64,000 nt of DNA from DAOTWY01 sp003696565 (lineage in GTDB: Bacteria; Chloroflexota; Anaerolineae; Aggregatilineales; Phototrophicaceae). This document shows, one piece after another, positions 36,205 through 44,658 of the stretch. Under the pieces are notes generated by a model. That model was not told the origin of the DNA. It did no database searches and saw only the letters and a list, made by a program, of their open reading frames with translations. The position numbers and the translations under genes are program-made. Each line of letters starts with the position of its first letter. Within the stretch, counting starts at the first letter, position 1. The stretch covers positions 3,550-67,549 of the forward strand of contig DAOTWY010000055.1 in assembly GCA_034435635.1 (NCBI GenBank). The letters are read 5' to 3'.

Positions 36205-37137
36205 ATGCTATCTGAAATTATTTTAGCGCAAGAACGCTTATCCGACTATTTATGTTCGACATTATTAGAATATTCACCAGAGCTTGACGTTTGGTTTAAG
36301 CTGGAAAACACCAACCTTACTCATTCGTTTAAAATTCGTGGCGCGTTAAATGCCGTTTTGTCTTTAGATGAACAAGGGCGAGAACGCGGTATTATTACTG
36401 CCTCATCCGGGAATCACGCGCAGGGTGTGGCATATGCCGCACATTTGACCGGTACACGTGCAACAATTTTAATGCCTGCTCATACCCCACAGCGCAAAAT
36501 TGATGGGGTTCGTCAATATGGCGCGGAAGCCTTAGCAATTTATGCCAATTACGATGAGGCAGAAGCCGCCGCGCATCAAATGGCACAAAAAAGTGGCTTC
36601 ACGTTTATTTCACCCTATAATGACCGGCGTGTGATCGCCGGGGCAGGTACAATCGGCTTAGAAATTTTGGCACAAAAGCCGGATGTATCACGGGTGATTG
36701 TTCCTGTTGGTGGTGGTGGGCTGATCTCTGGAATTGGTGCAACCATCAAATCCAAAAAACCGGATGTTCAAATTATTGGCGTTAACGCACAATCTGCCCC
36801 TGCCATGACCAACGCTTTTTATAATCTCAATCACCCAGAAGTATGGGACACAGTGGCAGAGGCTTTATCCGGTGCGATTGAGCCTGGTGCCATCACATTG
36901 GATTTGGCAAAACAATATGTAGATCAAATGGCGATGGTGTCAGAAGAACAAATCGCCACGGCAATGCGTTGGATGATCTCTCATGCTGGTTGGTTGGTAG
37001 AAGGCGGTGGTGCGGTGGGTGTGGCGGCGGTGTTGCATCATGTAGTGCCGCCACAGCCCAACACTGTGATCGTTATCAGCGGCGGAAACGTTGATATGCA
37101 AACTGTGCAACAAATACTTTGTGAGTCACGGTCATAG
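36205..37137 (+). CDS. Threonine/serine dehydratase-type PLP enzyme (no ACT domain)
   Basis: Deaminates threonine or serine to the keto acid, or racemises serine. 310 residues from ATG 36205, with GGGA seven bases upstream. The PLP lysine is K43 in THSFKIRGA; the phosphate loop is ASSGNHAQGVAYAA and the glycine loop VGGGGLISGIG; the closing segment is VISGGNVDM. The length fits the catabolic TdcB/serine-racemase-type group, lacking the regulatory ACT domain of biosynthetic IlvA. TDH is elsewhere in the window. A true ilvA role cannot be excluded. Confidence 0.9.
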   Translation: MLSEIILAQERLSDYLCSTLLEYSPELDVWFKLENTNLTHSFKIRGALNAVLSLDEQGRERGIITASSGNHAQGVAYAAHLTGTRATILMPAHTPQRKIDGVRQYGAEALAIYANYDEAEAAAHQMAQKSGFTFISPYNDRRVIAGAGTIGLEILAQKPDVSRVIVPVGGGGLISGIGATIKSKKPDVQIIGVNAQSAPAMTNAFYNLNHPEVWDTVAEALSGAIEPGAITLDLAKQYVDQMAMVSEEQIATAMRWMISHAGWLVEGGGAVGVAAVLHHVVPPQPNTVIVISGGNVDMQTVQQILCESRS

Positions 37138-37548
37138 TACTTGATGCGTTGCCTGGGCAAGGCAAAGTACTTTGCCTTCTGGGTTGAGGGCGCGGGCTTC
37201 AATAAACAGCATTTTGCGTGTTTGTTCTTTAACGGTTGCCTCCACGATAATATAAGGCGTTTCCGCTGTTACTGGACGGATGTAAGAGATATTCAGCTGT
37301 GTGGTGACGTTAGGGGGGGCGACCATAAAACTTAACGGTCCAATCGTGTTATCCATCGCAGCGACGAGCATTCCACCTTGCATATAACCAAATGGGTTTT
37401 GATAACGCTCTTTGACCGGAAAGCGTATCTTCATAAAATTCTCGCCAGAATCCAACACTTCGCCTTCCATATCTAAGAAAATTGGCGGGGGAATCTTCAA
37501 ATCCATCTCATTTTCACCTTGCAGCATCTCGTTTAAGTTACTATTCAT
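37132..37548 (-). CDS. PaaI-like hotdog-fold thioesterase
   Basis: 138 residues with the hotdog signature PFGYMQGGMLVAAMDNTIGPLSFM (substrate/CoA-binding segment) and TTQLNISYIRPVTAETPYIIVEATV, then ALNPEGKVLCLAQATH. Family members hydrolyse acyl-CoA thioesters; the conserved acidic residue in the AMDNT segment is present. AAAGGG lies six bases before the ATG at 37548. It overlaps the convergent threonine dehydratase gene by six bases. The acyl group is unknown. Confidence 0.88.
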   Translation of the reverse strand: MNSNLNEMLQGENEMDLKIPPPIFLDMEGEVLDSGENFMKIRFPVKERYQNPFGYMQGGMLVAAMDNTIGPLSFMVAPPNVTTQLNISYIRPVTAETPYIIVEATVKEQTRKMLFIEARALNPEGKVLCLAQATHQVL

Positions 37549-37589
37549 ATCATACCCTTTGCTGATGTTTCAACAGATTAATGCAATTT

Positions 37590-38501
37590 TTATCCCCTAA
37601 CAACACTGCGGACGAAGAACCACAGATTTGCCGGGCGTTCTGCTAGTCTGCGCATAAAATAGGGATACCATGCCGTGCCGAATGGGACATAAACCCGCAT
37701 TTTATATCCCGCTTTTGCTAATTCAAGCTGACGGTTGGAACGAATACCATAAAGCATCTGAAACTCATAACCCGCTTGCGGAACTTGATATTTATCGATG
37801 ATCTCTAACGCGGCGGTGATCATGGCTTCATCATGTGTGGCAATATCCAAATAAGCTGGCGGCACATGCTGCAAAAAGTCGTCCATGATGGCGATATAAT
37901 GTGCATCCACATCAGACTTTTTAGGGAAGGCGATTGTTTCCGGTTCTAAATAAGCCCCTTTACACAGGCGGATGCGCGCGCCTTCTGCGGCAAGTTGTTG
38001 CATATCTTCTCGGCTGCGGCGTAAGGCTGATTGAATGACGGTACCGACGTTTAAGAACTCGGTATGCATCTGGCGGAAAATTCGCAGGGTTATATCTGTA
38101 TAATGGCTACTTTCCATATCAATCGTAACAGGGATATCACCGGCAACTAACAGGATTTTCCGCAGGTTATTGATGCATAACTCTTCGCTGATATCTAACC
38201 CGAGATGGGTCAGTTTAAGTGATATGCTGGCTTGCAGTTTTTCAGATTGGATGCGGTGGAGCAGTTGGCAATAGGTATTCACAACATCTTCGGTATCTTC
38301 CACCTGCTGAACGCTTTCTCCCAGGTAATCCAGGGTGACGAGTAAACCTTTTTTGTTCAAATCGTGGGTAACTTGGATAGCATCATCCATCTTTTCTCCA
38401 GCGACGAACCGCCGTGCAACGCGCCTTGCTAAAAAGAAATGCGTGACAATTGCACGCGCCCACCCTGCCTGAGAAAGGTACAATAATATTTTTCTAAGCA
38501 T
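37590..38501 (-). CDS. Proline dehydrogenase (monofunctional)
   Basis: FAD-linked oxidation of proline to pyrroline-5-carboxylate at the membrane. 303 residues from ATG 38501, with AGGA seven bases upstream. Landmarks: SLKLTHLGLDIS, VTIDMESSHYTDITL, RLCKGAYLEPETIAFPKKSDVDAHY, ATHDEAMI, and YEFQMLYGIR, followed by VYVPFGTAWYPYFMRRLAERPANLWF, the canonical PRODH barrel end. The length is that of the single-domain enzyme, not the PutA fusion. No P5C dehydrogenase gene adjoins it. A repeated operator-like array precedes it (38503-38544). Confidence 0.93.
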   Translation of the reverse strand: MLRKILLYLSQAGWARAIVTHFFLARRVARRFVAGEKMDDAIQVTHDLNKKGLLVTLDYLGESVQQVEDTEDVVNTYCQLLHRIQSEKLQASISLKLTHLGLDISEELCINNLRKILLVAGDIPVTIDMESSHYTDITLRIFRQMHTEFLNVGTVIQSALRRSREDMQQLAAEGARIRLCKGAYLEPETIAFPKKSDVDAHYIAIMDDFLQHVPPAYLDIATHDEAMITAALEIIDKYQVPQAGYEFQMLYGIRSNRQLELAKAGYKMRVYVPFGTAWYPYFMRRLAERPANLWFFVRSVVRG

Positions 38502-38502
38502 G

Positions 38503-38544
38503 TTCAAATCCTAATTTGAATCAAAATTTGACTTTTGTTCAAAT
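38503..38544 (-). promoter_or_regulatory. Operator-like array upstream of proline dehydrogenase
   Basis: Four copies of a TTCAAAT-like half-site with alternating orientation: 38503-38509 TTCAAAT, 38514-38520 ATTTGAA, about 38526-38532 ATTTGAC, 38538-38544 TTCAAAT. Starts are 11 to 12 bases apart, so the sites lie on one face of the helix. Because the copies begin immediately before the gene's ATG they would also cover its ribosome-binding site. Confidence 0.5.
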
Positions 38545-38595
38545 TATAACATTAGGGGATGAAGAAGGGGATAATTCAATAAGGACACGTTGAGT

Positions 38596-38808
38596 TTACA
38601 TCGTGTCCTCATCAGTGAATGTGATGGTGGTCTCACAATTACCACATCGCCATAAATCAACAATGGCAGGAATGTTCAAAGACTGTGCAACTGCCTTGGG
38701 CCAAGTCTGTTGACCAAGATGAGTAAAGACCGATTGGGTATGACAGGTTGGGCAGGTTTGTTCGCATGTATTCACTTGTGGTTGTTTTTCTTCTATAGAT
38801 TTCAACAT
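38596..38808 (-). CDS. Small zinc-ribbon-like protein
   Basis: 70 residues with two CxxC pairs (C19/C22 in CPTC and C55/C58 in CGNC; an extra Cys15 precedes) separated by about 30 residues, the spacing of a zinc ribbon. No other domain is visible. AAGG lies six bases before the ATG. It may bind zinc and nucleic acid or protein, but no function is inferred. Confidence 0.7.
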   Translation of the reverse strand: MLKSIEEKQPQVNTCEQTCPTCHTQSVFTHLGQQTWPKAVAQSLNIPAIVDLWRCGNCETTITFTDEDTM

Positions 38809-38915
38809 GACAGCCTTCTGGATTGACTACAATTTATCATATACCAGATAGACGTAATATTTTGTCATGGAGTTGCAAAAATTTGGTAAGAGTATCCTAA
38901 CCATTGGTAAAACAA

Positions 38916-40472
38916 TCAAGCAGAGGCATGTATTTGTAGCATAACAAAACCGATTAAAGCGATAAGGCACAGCAATCCACCCCCATATATAAATAATGCC
39001 CGCAGCACTCGCCCCTCATCACCGCTTAGCCCAACGGTGCTTGCACCCACCATGATCTTTGCGGGAGCTAATAAACTAGCGATTGCGCCGGCTGTTGTCT
39101 GTATTGCTAATACAGTTGGTACACTTAAACTCATGAGTATTGCTGTATCCATTTGTAAAACCGCGAATACCGCGTTGGAATTGGTGTTACTGCCTGTCAT
39201 AAATGCCCCAAGTGCGCCGATTGTCGTGGCGACAAGAGCATATAAATCTGCTGGGACGGCACGACTCATCCATTGTGCAATTTCACGAGTCATACCACTA
39301 TTTGCCATGATAATCGCCATGCACATCATGGTCAAAATACCAATAGCGGGAGGAATACCTTTTTTACGAACCCCCGTTATGATTTTTTGACGTGTGTTTG
39401 GTGGGTAGTATCCCCGGCGATCAAACAAAAAAGAGGCGATCAACGCGCTATATAACAAAATAGCACCGGTATGCCCTAATAAACTAAAGCCGATCGTATC
39501 GGCTTCGGTAATCCAGCCTTTGCTTGTTATGACTTGTGGTACATCGATAGATAGTTCAAAAGATGAGAAAATTTGCTTAACCGGCTCCACACCTTTGATG
39601 AACACGGCAAGTATAACCAATATGATATAGCCAGAAATTGCCAATAGAAATGATGGGCGAGGTGTTTCTGGCTGTTGTGTCGATGTAGAAGGGGATGATG
39701 ATGCATGATAAAAAGGTAGGCGGGTGACACCTAAGCCGATAATTAAACCAGCTAATCCGCTCAGTGCCGATGCGATATTCCATAGACCATTGGTTGCGGC
39801 AAGATATTGTACCATTGCCATCGTCGCGCCGATAATGACAATCGCAGGTAGTCCACGCTGTAACCCGCGCCAACCGGCATAGGCGAATGCTGCCATAACC
39901 CCGCAGGCAATCGCCATAATCCCCAGTATAAACGCTGTTTCTGGGGCAAGATAATAACCATCCAAACCCGTCACACCTGTTAAAGTGATGTAAGATGATC
40001 CCAGTGAACCAAATGTCACCGCCCAGGCATGCCCGATAGATGGAATGACAACCGCGGCTAATGGGGGTAATCCTAGCCCAACTAACAATGGTGCAGCAAT
40101 GGCAACAGGAACGCCAAACCCGCCAACCCCTTGCAAAAATGAGGTGAATACCCATCCCAGTAAAAGCACTCGTAGCACATCATCACCTGTCAGGGCTGTC
40201 AACCAATCTGCGATGACTTGCAATGCACCAGCTTGATCTACCACGAGATAAAGCAACAAAGCCGCCCAAACGATGAACACCACATCGACGGTTAAAATTA
40301 ATGCCCGTAAATGAGCATAAGCTTGCACGTCAATTCCGGCACCAAAGAGCAGTGTGGCAATCAACAAGGCGAGTATCCACCCAACTGCACCCGCTTTGCT
40401 CCCGCCACAACGCCATCCAACCATCAATATTAAGACCATCAATGGCGGCAAAGCGGCTAAAATAACATCCAT
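38916..40472 (-). CDS. L-lactate permease (LctP/LldP family)
   Basis: 518 residues and about 12-14 membrane segments. Family signatures visible are LLLGWVFTSFLQGVGGFGVPVAIAAPLLVGLGL, VVIPSIGHAWAVTFGSLGSSYITL near the first third, and GAFMTGSNTNSNAVFAVLQ and GASTVGLSGDEGRVLRALFIYG near the C-terminus. The family imports lactate or glycolate with protons. No lactate dehydrogenase genes lie beside it. It sits downstream of treS but is separated from it by a perfect 14-base-pair terminator-like hairpin. Confidence 0.93.
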   Translation of the reverse strand: MDVILAALPPLMVLILMVGWRCGGSKAGAVGWILALLIATLLFGAGIDVQAYAHLRALILTVDVVFIVWAALLLYLVVDQAGALQVIADWLTALTGDDVLRVLLLGWVFTSFLQGVGGFGVPVAIAAPLLVGLGLPPLAAVVIPSIGHAWAVTFGSLGSSYITLTGVTGLDGYYLAPETAFILGIMAIACGVMAAFAYAGWRGLQRGLPAIVIIGATMAMVQYLAATNGLWNIASALSGLAGLIIGLGVTRLPFYHASSSPSTSTQQPETPRPSFLLAISGYIILVILAVFIKGVEPVKQIFSSFELSIDVPQVITSKGWITEADTIGFSLLGHTGAILLYSALIASFLFDRRGYYPPNTRQKIITGVRKKGIPPAIGILTMMCMAIIMANSGMTREIAQWMSRAVPADLYALVATTIGALGAFMTGSNTNSNAVFAVLQMDTAILMSLSVPTVLAIQTTAGAIASLLAPAKIMVGASTVGLSGDEGRVLRALFIYGGGLLCLIALIGFVMLQIHASA

Positions 40473-40507
40473 AGCTTGTGTGTCCTTGAACGATACGTTT
40501 GTTATTA

Positions 40508-40552
40508 AAAATAAGCTATATTGTGTCTAATTTCAGGCAGACACAATATAGC
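40508..40552 (-). terminator. Intrinsic terminator for trehalose synthase
   Basis: A perfect 14-base-pair stem GCTATATTGTGTCT/AGACACAATATAGC (40515-40528 with 40539-40552), ten-base loop, followed on the minus strand by TTATTTTT. Lies between treS and the lactate permease gene. Confidence 0.85.
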
Positions 40553-40573
40553 CAATTGGATTGTGGGAACGGT

Positions 40574-42166
40574 TTATGAAACTAACAGCCAATAAAAACC
40601 ATATGCGCCTAGTGTGATAGATTCGCCCACGGCACTGTCTTCATCCAAAACATTGATAAAGTGATAGCCTGTTGGTAACTCAATTGTCTGTTCTGTTTCT
40701 ACTAAGTTGTGTAATGCTAGGAATTTACCGTTTTCATCTTCTCGCCAAAAGCATAACAGCGTATTGGGGAGGTGATCTAACCATTGCAGCGCGCCACGTG
40801 GCAGCATATCAAGCTCTTTGCGTGCATGGATCATCTGCCGGACGCGATGTAGTAATGAATTAGGGGTAATCTCTTGCACAAGCACATTGACTGTTCCATA
40901 GCCGTAATCTGGTCCACTGACGGGGGGGGCGTAAAGGTTTTCTAGAGGGGCGACGGAAAAACCACCATTGATGCTGTCGTTCCACTGCATCGGAGTTCTT
41001 ACACCGTTGCGGTCTTCTAGGGCGATGTTATCTCCCATACCGATTTCATCCCCATAATATAATACAGGCGCGCCGGGCAACGTAAGCAGCAAAGAGTGCA
41101 TCAATTCGATCTTCCGGCGGTCGTTATCCATCAAGGGAGCTAACCGCCGGCGGATGCCTAAGTTAAGGCGTTGACGCATATCTGGTGCGTAATAATCCCA
41201 CATGAACTGACGCTCTTCTTCTGTGACCATTTCTAGCGTTAGTTCATCATGATTGCGTAGGAAAGTTGCCCATTGGCAACCATCTGGTATGGGCGGGGTA
41301 TCTGCTAGGATATTCACCACATCTGTACGATCACCCTTTGCCAGTGCCATATATAAACGTGGCATCAGGGGGAAGTGGAATGCTACATGAAACTCATCAT
41401 TATTGCCGAAATATGGAAGCAAATCTTGGGGCCACTGGTTTGCTTCTGCTAAAAGCAGTGTGCCCGGATAGTTTTCATCCACAAATTGGCGCATTTTACG
41501 GATAAAATCATGTGTTTCTGGTAGATTTTCGCAATTAGTGCCTTCTCTCTCATATAGATATGGCACGGCATCCACCCGGAACCCATCAATACCGAACTTC
41601 AGCCAAAAATCCAAGATATTGAGCATTTCTTCATGAACTTTGGGGTTATCATAATTTAAATCTGGCTGACTGCTATAAAAGCGATGCCAATAATATTCGC
41701 CACTTAATTCGTCATATGCCCAGTTGGATTCTTCTGTATCTAAAAAGATAATGCGTGTTTCTTTGTATTTTTCTGGGTCATGTGTCCAGACATAATAATC
41801 TCGTAGGGGAGAATCCTTACTGCGACGCGCTTCCACAAACCAGGGGTGTAAGTCGGACGTGTGGTTAACCACTAAATCCATGATGATTTTCATCCCACGC
41901 CGGTGTATTTCATCAACGGTGAGCTTGAAATCCTCCATTAAGCCATATTTGGGATCAATACCGTAATAGCTAGATACGTCATATCCGTCATCGCGTAATG
42001 GTGAAGGGTAAACAGGGGTCATCCAGATGCAATCTACACCGAGCCACTCCAGATAATCTAACCGTTGGCGCAAGCCGATAAAATCTCCCCAGCCGTCTCC
42101 ATTACCATCCGCAAATGCGCGGGGATACAACTCATAAAAAATTGCTTTGGTATACCAGTTGGTCAT
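40574..42166 (-). CDS. treS: Trehalose synthase (maltose alpha-D-glucosyltransferase), GH13
   Basis: Interconverts maltose and trehalose. 530 residues from ATG 42166, with AAGGA nine bases upstream. TreS-specific blocks are all present: YPRAFADGNGDGWGDF, PYLYEREGTNCENLPETH, LLAEANQWPQDLLPYFG and FLRNHDELTLEMVTEEER, plus RTPMQWNDSINGGFS. Catalytic residues by position are nucleophile D199 (GFRVDAVPYL), acid/base E241 and D307. The long motif set excludes a plain alpha-glucosidase. No fused maltokinase domain is present. It follows the importer genes on the same strand, but a hairpin at 42193-42220 separates them. Confidence 0.94.
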   Translation of the reverse strand: MTNWYTKAIFYELYPRAFADGNGDGWGDFIGLRQRLDYLEWLGVDCIWMTPVYPSPLRDDGYDVSSYYGIDPKYGLMEDFKLTVDEIHRRGMKIIMDLVVNHTSDLHPWFVEARRSKDSPLRDYYVWTHDPEKYKETRIIFLDTEESNWAYDELSGEYYWHRFYSSQPDLNYDNPKVHEEMLNILDFWLKFGIDGFRVDAVPYLYEREGTNCENLPETHDFIRKMRQFVDENYPGTLLLAEANQWPQDLLPYFGNNDEFHVAFHFPLMPRLYMALAKGDRTDVVNILADTPPIPDGCQWATFLRNHDELTLEMVTEEERQFMWDYYAPDMRQRLNLGIRRRLAPLMDNDRRKIELMHSLLLTLPGAPVLYYGDEIGMGDNIALEDRNGVRTPMQWNDSINGGFSVAPLENLYAPPVSGPDYGYGTVNVLVQEITPNSLLHRVRQMIHARKELDMLPRGALQWLDHLPNTLLCFWREDENGKFLALHNLVETEQTIELPTGYHFINVLDEDSAVGESITLGAYGFYWLLVS

Positions 42167-42187
42167 GATGTTATGTCCTTGTGTGAT

Positions 42188-42220
42188 TAAAAATACCCGA
42201 CGCAAAAAACCGTCGGGTAT
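42188..42220 (-). terminator. Hairpin between importer permease and treS, probable attenuator or terminator
   Basis: A perfect ten-base-pair stem ATACCCGACG/CGTCGGGTAT (42193-42202 with 42211-42220) with loop CAAAAAAC. On the minus strand TTTT follows the stem, a short tract, so termination may be partial and allow read-through into treS. Confidence 0.65.
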
Positions 42221-42243
42221 TGTAAATGAAGTGAAAGGGAAAA

Positions 42244-43398
42244 TCAGCCGCCTTTAACCGCGCCTGCTGTTAGTCCACGAACAAAATAACGCTGTAACGA
42301 GAAGAACACCAGTAACGGAACGATCATTGACACAAATGCAGCAGATGTCATGATGTGCCATTCTTCACCGCGTGAGCCATTCAGAGCGTTGATATTCATC
42401 GTCAGGACTTGTTCCCCGCTTGTTGTACCTAAAAAGACCAACGCCACTAGGAAGTCGTTCCATACCCATAAAAATTGGAAGATGGCAAAGGCTGCTAATG
42501 CTGGTACGGATAAGGGAACAATCAACCGTACAAAAATATCAAAGTGCGATGCCCCATCAATTTGGGCTGATTCGATAATATCACGTGGGAGTTGTGAGAT
42601 GTAGTTGTATAACAGATAGATAGCAAAAGGCAAGCCAAAACCGGTATGTGCTAGCCAAAGAGCAGGAAACTGCCCACGCAAACTAAATTGATTGTACAAT
42701 TTCAAAATTGGGATGAGTGACAGTTGTAGCGGCACAACCAGCAACCCAACTACTGTGATAAGCAATAACAACCGCCCAGGAAATTGCATCCAGGCAAAGG
42801 CGTAGGCTGCAAAAGCCGCAATAGCAATGGGGATAATGGTAGACGGGATGGCAACAATAGCAGTGTTCAGAAAACTATCCCCAATACCAGCAGAATTTAG
42901 CACTTCTTCATAATTTTCGAGCGTCCAGCGAGGTGAAAACCGCGCTTTGAAGGAGACCTGCTGGGCGCGCATATCCTCTGGGAATGGCTCTGGCGAGACC
43001 ATGCGATAATCCCCGTTTTCTTGGATATAAATGGTGTAACCATCGCGGGTGGTGCCTGGCTCACTGATTGGGGTATCAGGTTCACGTAGTGCTGAAAAAC
43101 CATAAGTGATGATTTTGCCTTTATTTCCTTCTGGGAAGAGGTTGCCTTCAATCACCCATTCGCCATTTTCTTCTTTTTGGGCATCGGCACTTAGTGTGCC
43201 GTTGGTAATCGTGCGGGTTGTGGGGAGGAAAGATGACCACCAACCGCTGACCAAAAGTTGGTCTTTATCTCTAAATGAGCTAATGAACAACCCAAAAGTG
43301 GGGATTGTCCAGATCACAACGATAAATATCAATGTCGCACGGACTAGAAACCAGCCTAGCCATTCGAATGAAGTCGTGGGCGTTTTATGAGATTTCAT
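42244..43398 (-). CDS. ABC sugar transporter permease, MalG/AglG-like
   Basis: 384 residues. One N-terminal helix (about 12-35) is followed by a long extracytoplasmic insertion (about 40-150) and five core helices. The core carries the permease-ATPase coupling loop ESAQIDGASHFDIFVRLIVPLSVPALAAF. The insertion and length match the AglG/alpha-glucoside group rather than plain MalG. Four-base overlap with the preceding permease gene. It would form a channel with the MalF-like partner. No ATPase gene accompanies it. Confidence 0.9.
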   Translation of the reverse strand: MKSHKTPTTSFEWLGWFLVRATLIFIVVIWTIPTFGLFISSFRDKDQLLVSGWWSSFLPTTRTITNGTLSADAQKEENGEWVIEGNLFPEGNKGKIITYGFSALREPDTPISEPGTTRDGYTIYIQENGDYRMVSPEPFPEDMRAQQVSFKARFSPRWTLENYEEVLNSAGIGDSFLNTAIVAIPSTIIPIAIAAFAAYAFAWMQFPGRLLLLITVVGLLVVPLQLSLIPILKLYNQFSLRGQFPALWLAHTGFGLPFAIYLLYNYISQLPRDIIESAQIDGASHFDIFVRLIVPLSVPALAAFAIFQFLWVWNDFLVALVFLGTTSGEQVLTMNINALNGSRGEEWHIMTSAAFVSMIVPLLVFFSLQRYFVRGLTAGAVKGG

Positions 43399-44420
43399 CG
43401 CAGTTGCTCCTCTCTACTGAAGCGGCGCACATTCCAGATCAAAAATGGCACGGTTGCAACCATAATCGTGACGGCAATGACCGCCGCTTTACCGTCGTCC
43501 CCTGTTCCACGGAACATCCAGCGGAACATGAAGTTTGCCAACACTTCCGTGTCAGATTGCCCATTGGTCATCACTTGGACAATATCAAAGACTTTCAGTG
43601 TGGTAATCAAGATGGTTGTCATCACAACCGCGATAGTCGGCATAATTTGCGGGATCATAATGCGGAAAAATATTTGAATATCATTTGCGCCGTCAATCCG
43701 TGCTGCCTCTAATGTTTCCTCTGGCACCGCTTTTAATGCGGATGACAATAAAACCATCGCGAAACCAGTTTGAATCCAGATCAAAATAATCATCAACATG
43801 AAATTATTGAGTGGCGGTTGATTTAACCAATTAATAGGTTCCCCACCCAAAGCGGTGACCACGGCGTTTAAAATCCCAATTTGTGGCTCACCAGGTGGGT
43901 TTACATCATACACAAATCGCCAAATGATGGACGCACCGACGAATGAGATCGCCATTGGCATGAAGATGAACGCTTTTGCGATAGATTCCCACCGGACACG
44001 ATCTGCTAAAACGGCGATGAGTAACCCTATAGCTGTGCTAGCAAACGGCACGATGAGAATCCACAACACATTGTTAAAGACCGCCTGCCGGAAGGCATCA
44101 TTGTTGATTGCCCATTTGTAGTTTTCTAGCCCAACAAACTCGGTTGAGTTAGCGTTAAAAAAGCTGAAGTAGAAGGTTGCCGCTGCGGGATAGAATAAGT
44201 AAATAGATAGGAAGATTAACGCTGGCGCAACCATCAACCAGGGGCGAACACGTCGGCGTGTGTTCGCATAGGATTTAACGACAGTTCCGTCTGGGTTGAT
44301 GCGGTCTGCAAAAATGGTGTCCAACAGCCAGTTACTACCGAAGTAGTAAGCGAACATAATCCCGACACCCGCGCTAATAAACAAGATCGCACTAACAACT
44401 TCACTGATAAATTCATTCAT
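43395..44420 (-). CDS. ABC sugar transporter permease, MalF/AglF-like
   Basis: 341 residues with six to seven helices and the coupling loop EAARIDGANDIQIFFRIMIPQIMPTI. AglF-group marks include VGLENYKWAINNDAFRQAVFNNVLW, FIFMPMAISFVGASIIWRFVYD, IQTGFAMVLLSSALKAVP and FDIVQVMTNGQSDTEVLANFMF. This supports an alpha-glucoside (maltose/trehalose/sucrose) importer. The N-terminal ~50 residues add an extra membrane helix. It follows the binding-protein gene after a 238-base spacer containing a strong hairpin. Confidence 0.9.
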   Translation of the reverse strand: MNEFISEVVSAILFISAGVGIMFAYYFGSNWLLDTIFADRINPDGTVVKSYANTRRRVRPWLMVAPALIFLSIYLFYPAAATFYFSFFNANSTEFVGLENYKWAINNDAFRQAVFNNVLWILIVPFASTAIGLLIAVLADRVRWESIAKAFIFMPMAISFVGASIIWRFVYDVNPPGEPQIGILNAVVTALGGEPINWLNQPPLNNFMLMIILIWIQTGFAMVLLSSALKAVPEETLEAARIDGANDIQIFFRIMIPQIMPTIAVVMTTILITTLKVFDIVQVMTNGQSDTEVLANFMFRWMFRGTGDDGKAAVIAVTIMVATVPFLIWNVRRFSREEQLR

Positions 44421-44600
44421 GTAACAACCTCCGCAAATCTGTATTGAGGTGTGTCTTTCAATTGAGAAAGCTATTGGCTGTTAGGTGTTAGCTCCTGATG
44501 ACTTCAAAATAAAACATCTAAGCTAATCGCAAAAAACTCTCCAAATTGACATCACAATTTATCTAAAACAATAATAAGTATTTATCTGTGTTAACAATGA

Positions 44601-44625
44601 TGGGGCATATATTATGCCCCATCTC
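44601..44625 (-). other. Stable intercistronic hairpin between binding-protein and permease genes
   Basis: A perfect 11-base-pair stem GATGGGGCATA/TATGCCCCATC (44601-44611 with 44615-44625) on a three-base loop, about 34 bases beyond the stop of the binding-protein gene, with no T-tract. In such operons a hairpin here stabilises the binding-protein mRNA and limits expression of the permeases. Confidence 0.7.
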
Positions 44626-44658
44626 AAATTCATCATTGATTTGTGAGGATTCCGATTA

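Noticed and set aside
39577..40155. 192-residue minus-strand ORF inside the lactate permease
   Set aside because: Out-of-frame shadow of a clear transporter gene with no independent features.
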